The notes under the pieces were generated by a model that was given only the letters and a program-made list of their open reading frames with translations, was not told the DNA's origin and searched no databases. Position numbers and translations under genes: made by a program. From positions 1 through 6,760 of the forward strand of contig VBME01000175.1 in assembly GCA_005878995.1 (NCBI GenBank): 6,760 nucleotides of DNA. The letters are read 5' to 3'. This DNA comes from Methanobacteriota archaeon (GTDB lineage: Archaea > Thermoplasmatota > Thermoplasmata > RBG-16-68-12). Shown in pieces: positions 6,557 to 6,760 of the stretch. Within the stretch, counting starts at the first letter, position 1, and each line of letters starts with the position of its first letter.

Positions 6557-6568
6557 TTGCCCACGCGT

Positions 6569-6574
6569 CTTAAG
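6569..6574 (+). promoter_or_regulatory. TATA-like box (CTTAAG) before the right-edge gene
   Basis: CTTAAG lies 13 bases after the epimerase stop, within the AT-richer TCTTAAGTTCTTC. Its centre is 26-27 nt before the GTG at 6598, the same spacing seen before the other leaderless-type genes here. The box itself is short and imperfect. Confidence 0.45.
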
Positions 6575-6597
6575 TTCTTCGGGCGGGATGGCGGGAC

Positions 6598-6760
6598 GTG
6601 GGGCCGGCGTCGCTCGCAGCCGTCGCCGTCATTGTCCTCGCGACCGGGTATGCGCTCGTCCGGAAGGCGCCGCTCTCCCTCGTATATGGGGTCGCAATCC
6701 TCGCGGTGTACGCCCTCGAGGTCACCACGTCGTCCTTCGGATTCGTCCAGTCTTCCGGGG
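6598..6760 (+). CDS. N-terminal part of a membrane protein, possibly rhomboid-like (3' end outside window)
   Basis: A GTG at 6598 opens a frame that runs off the window after 54 full codons. The visible part has two hydrophobic segments, about residues 5-20 (SLAAVAVIVLATGYALV) and 26-42 (SLVYGVAILAVYALEV), separated by a short positive loop (RKAP). This suggests two membrane helices with the loop on the cytoplasmic side. The arrangement recalls the N-terminus of archaeal rhomboid-family proteases, where such helices precede a conserved YTLFTSMFLH-like region, but no catalytic motif is inside the window, so this is a guess. The start is set by the TATA-like box 26-27 nt upstream. The ATG at 6588 is in a different frame that gives an arginine-rich, non-protein-like reading. 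Confidence 0.55.
   Translation, partial: MGPASLAAVAVIVLATGYALVRKAPLSLVYGVAILAVYALEVTTSSFGFVQSSG

Noticed and set aside
1..6760. CRISPR array, tRNA or rRNA genes, insertion sequence or attachment site
   Set aside because: I saw no regularly spaced direct repeats, no cloverleaf or rRNA-like segments, and no transposase, integrase or flanking inverted repeats; coding genes fill nearly the whole window.

Overview
The window is GC-rich DNA that reads as archaeal. The basis is TATA-box/BRE promoters, GTG start codons placed about 26-29 nt after the TATA centre (leaderless-style starts), and the family mix: a stand-alone YHS/TRASH protein, an M29-type aminopeptidase homologue and WecB/WecC-type sugar enzymes. 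A euryarchaeal lineage, perhaps a high-GC Thermoplasmatota member, is my best guess. That is inference; no rRNA or other taxonomic marker is present.

Layout, left to right. (1) The 3' part of an FtsX/MacB-type membrane permease, open through the left edge and ending at 1449. (2) A short convergent gap, then a 59-residue YHS-domain metal-binding protein on the minus strand (1714 to 1535). (3) A divergent promoter region (1715-1858) with a TATA box for each direction. (4) A Gfo/Idh/MocA NAD(P)-dependent sugar oxidoreductase on the plus strand, ending at 2848. (5) Only 6 bases later, convergent, a WecC-type nucleotide-sugar dehydrogenase on the minus strand (4153 to 2855). (6) A second divergent region (4154-4327). 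(7) A 358-residue M29 aminopeptidase homologue on the plus strand (4328-5404) in which most expected metal ligands look replaced. (8) A WecB-type UDP-GlcNAc 2-epimerase (5495-6556) with its own promoter. (9) The first 54 codons of a membrane protein, possibly rhomboid-like, running off the right edge.

How they fit together. WecB-type epimerase (UDP-GlcNAc to UDP-ManNAc) and WecC-type dehydrogenase (UDP-ManNAc to UDP-ManNAcA) make a two-step pathway to an N-acetylated uronic acid used in archaeal surface glycans and N-glycans. The Gfo/Idh/MocA enzyme could modify a nucleotide sugar further, for example by C3 oxidation, but no partner aminotransferase or acetyltransferase is in view. The pathway genes are not one operon: they lie on both strands and each has its own promoter-like sequence. 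The most unusual points are the ligand-poor M29 protein between the two sugar genes and the regular TATA-to-GTG spacing before four genes.
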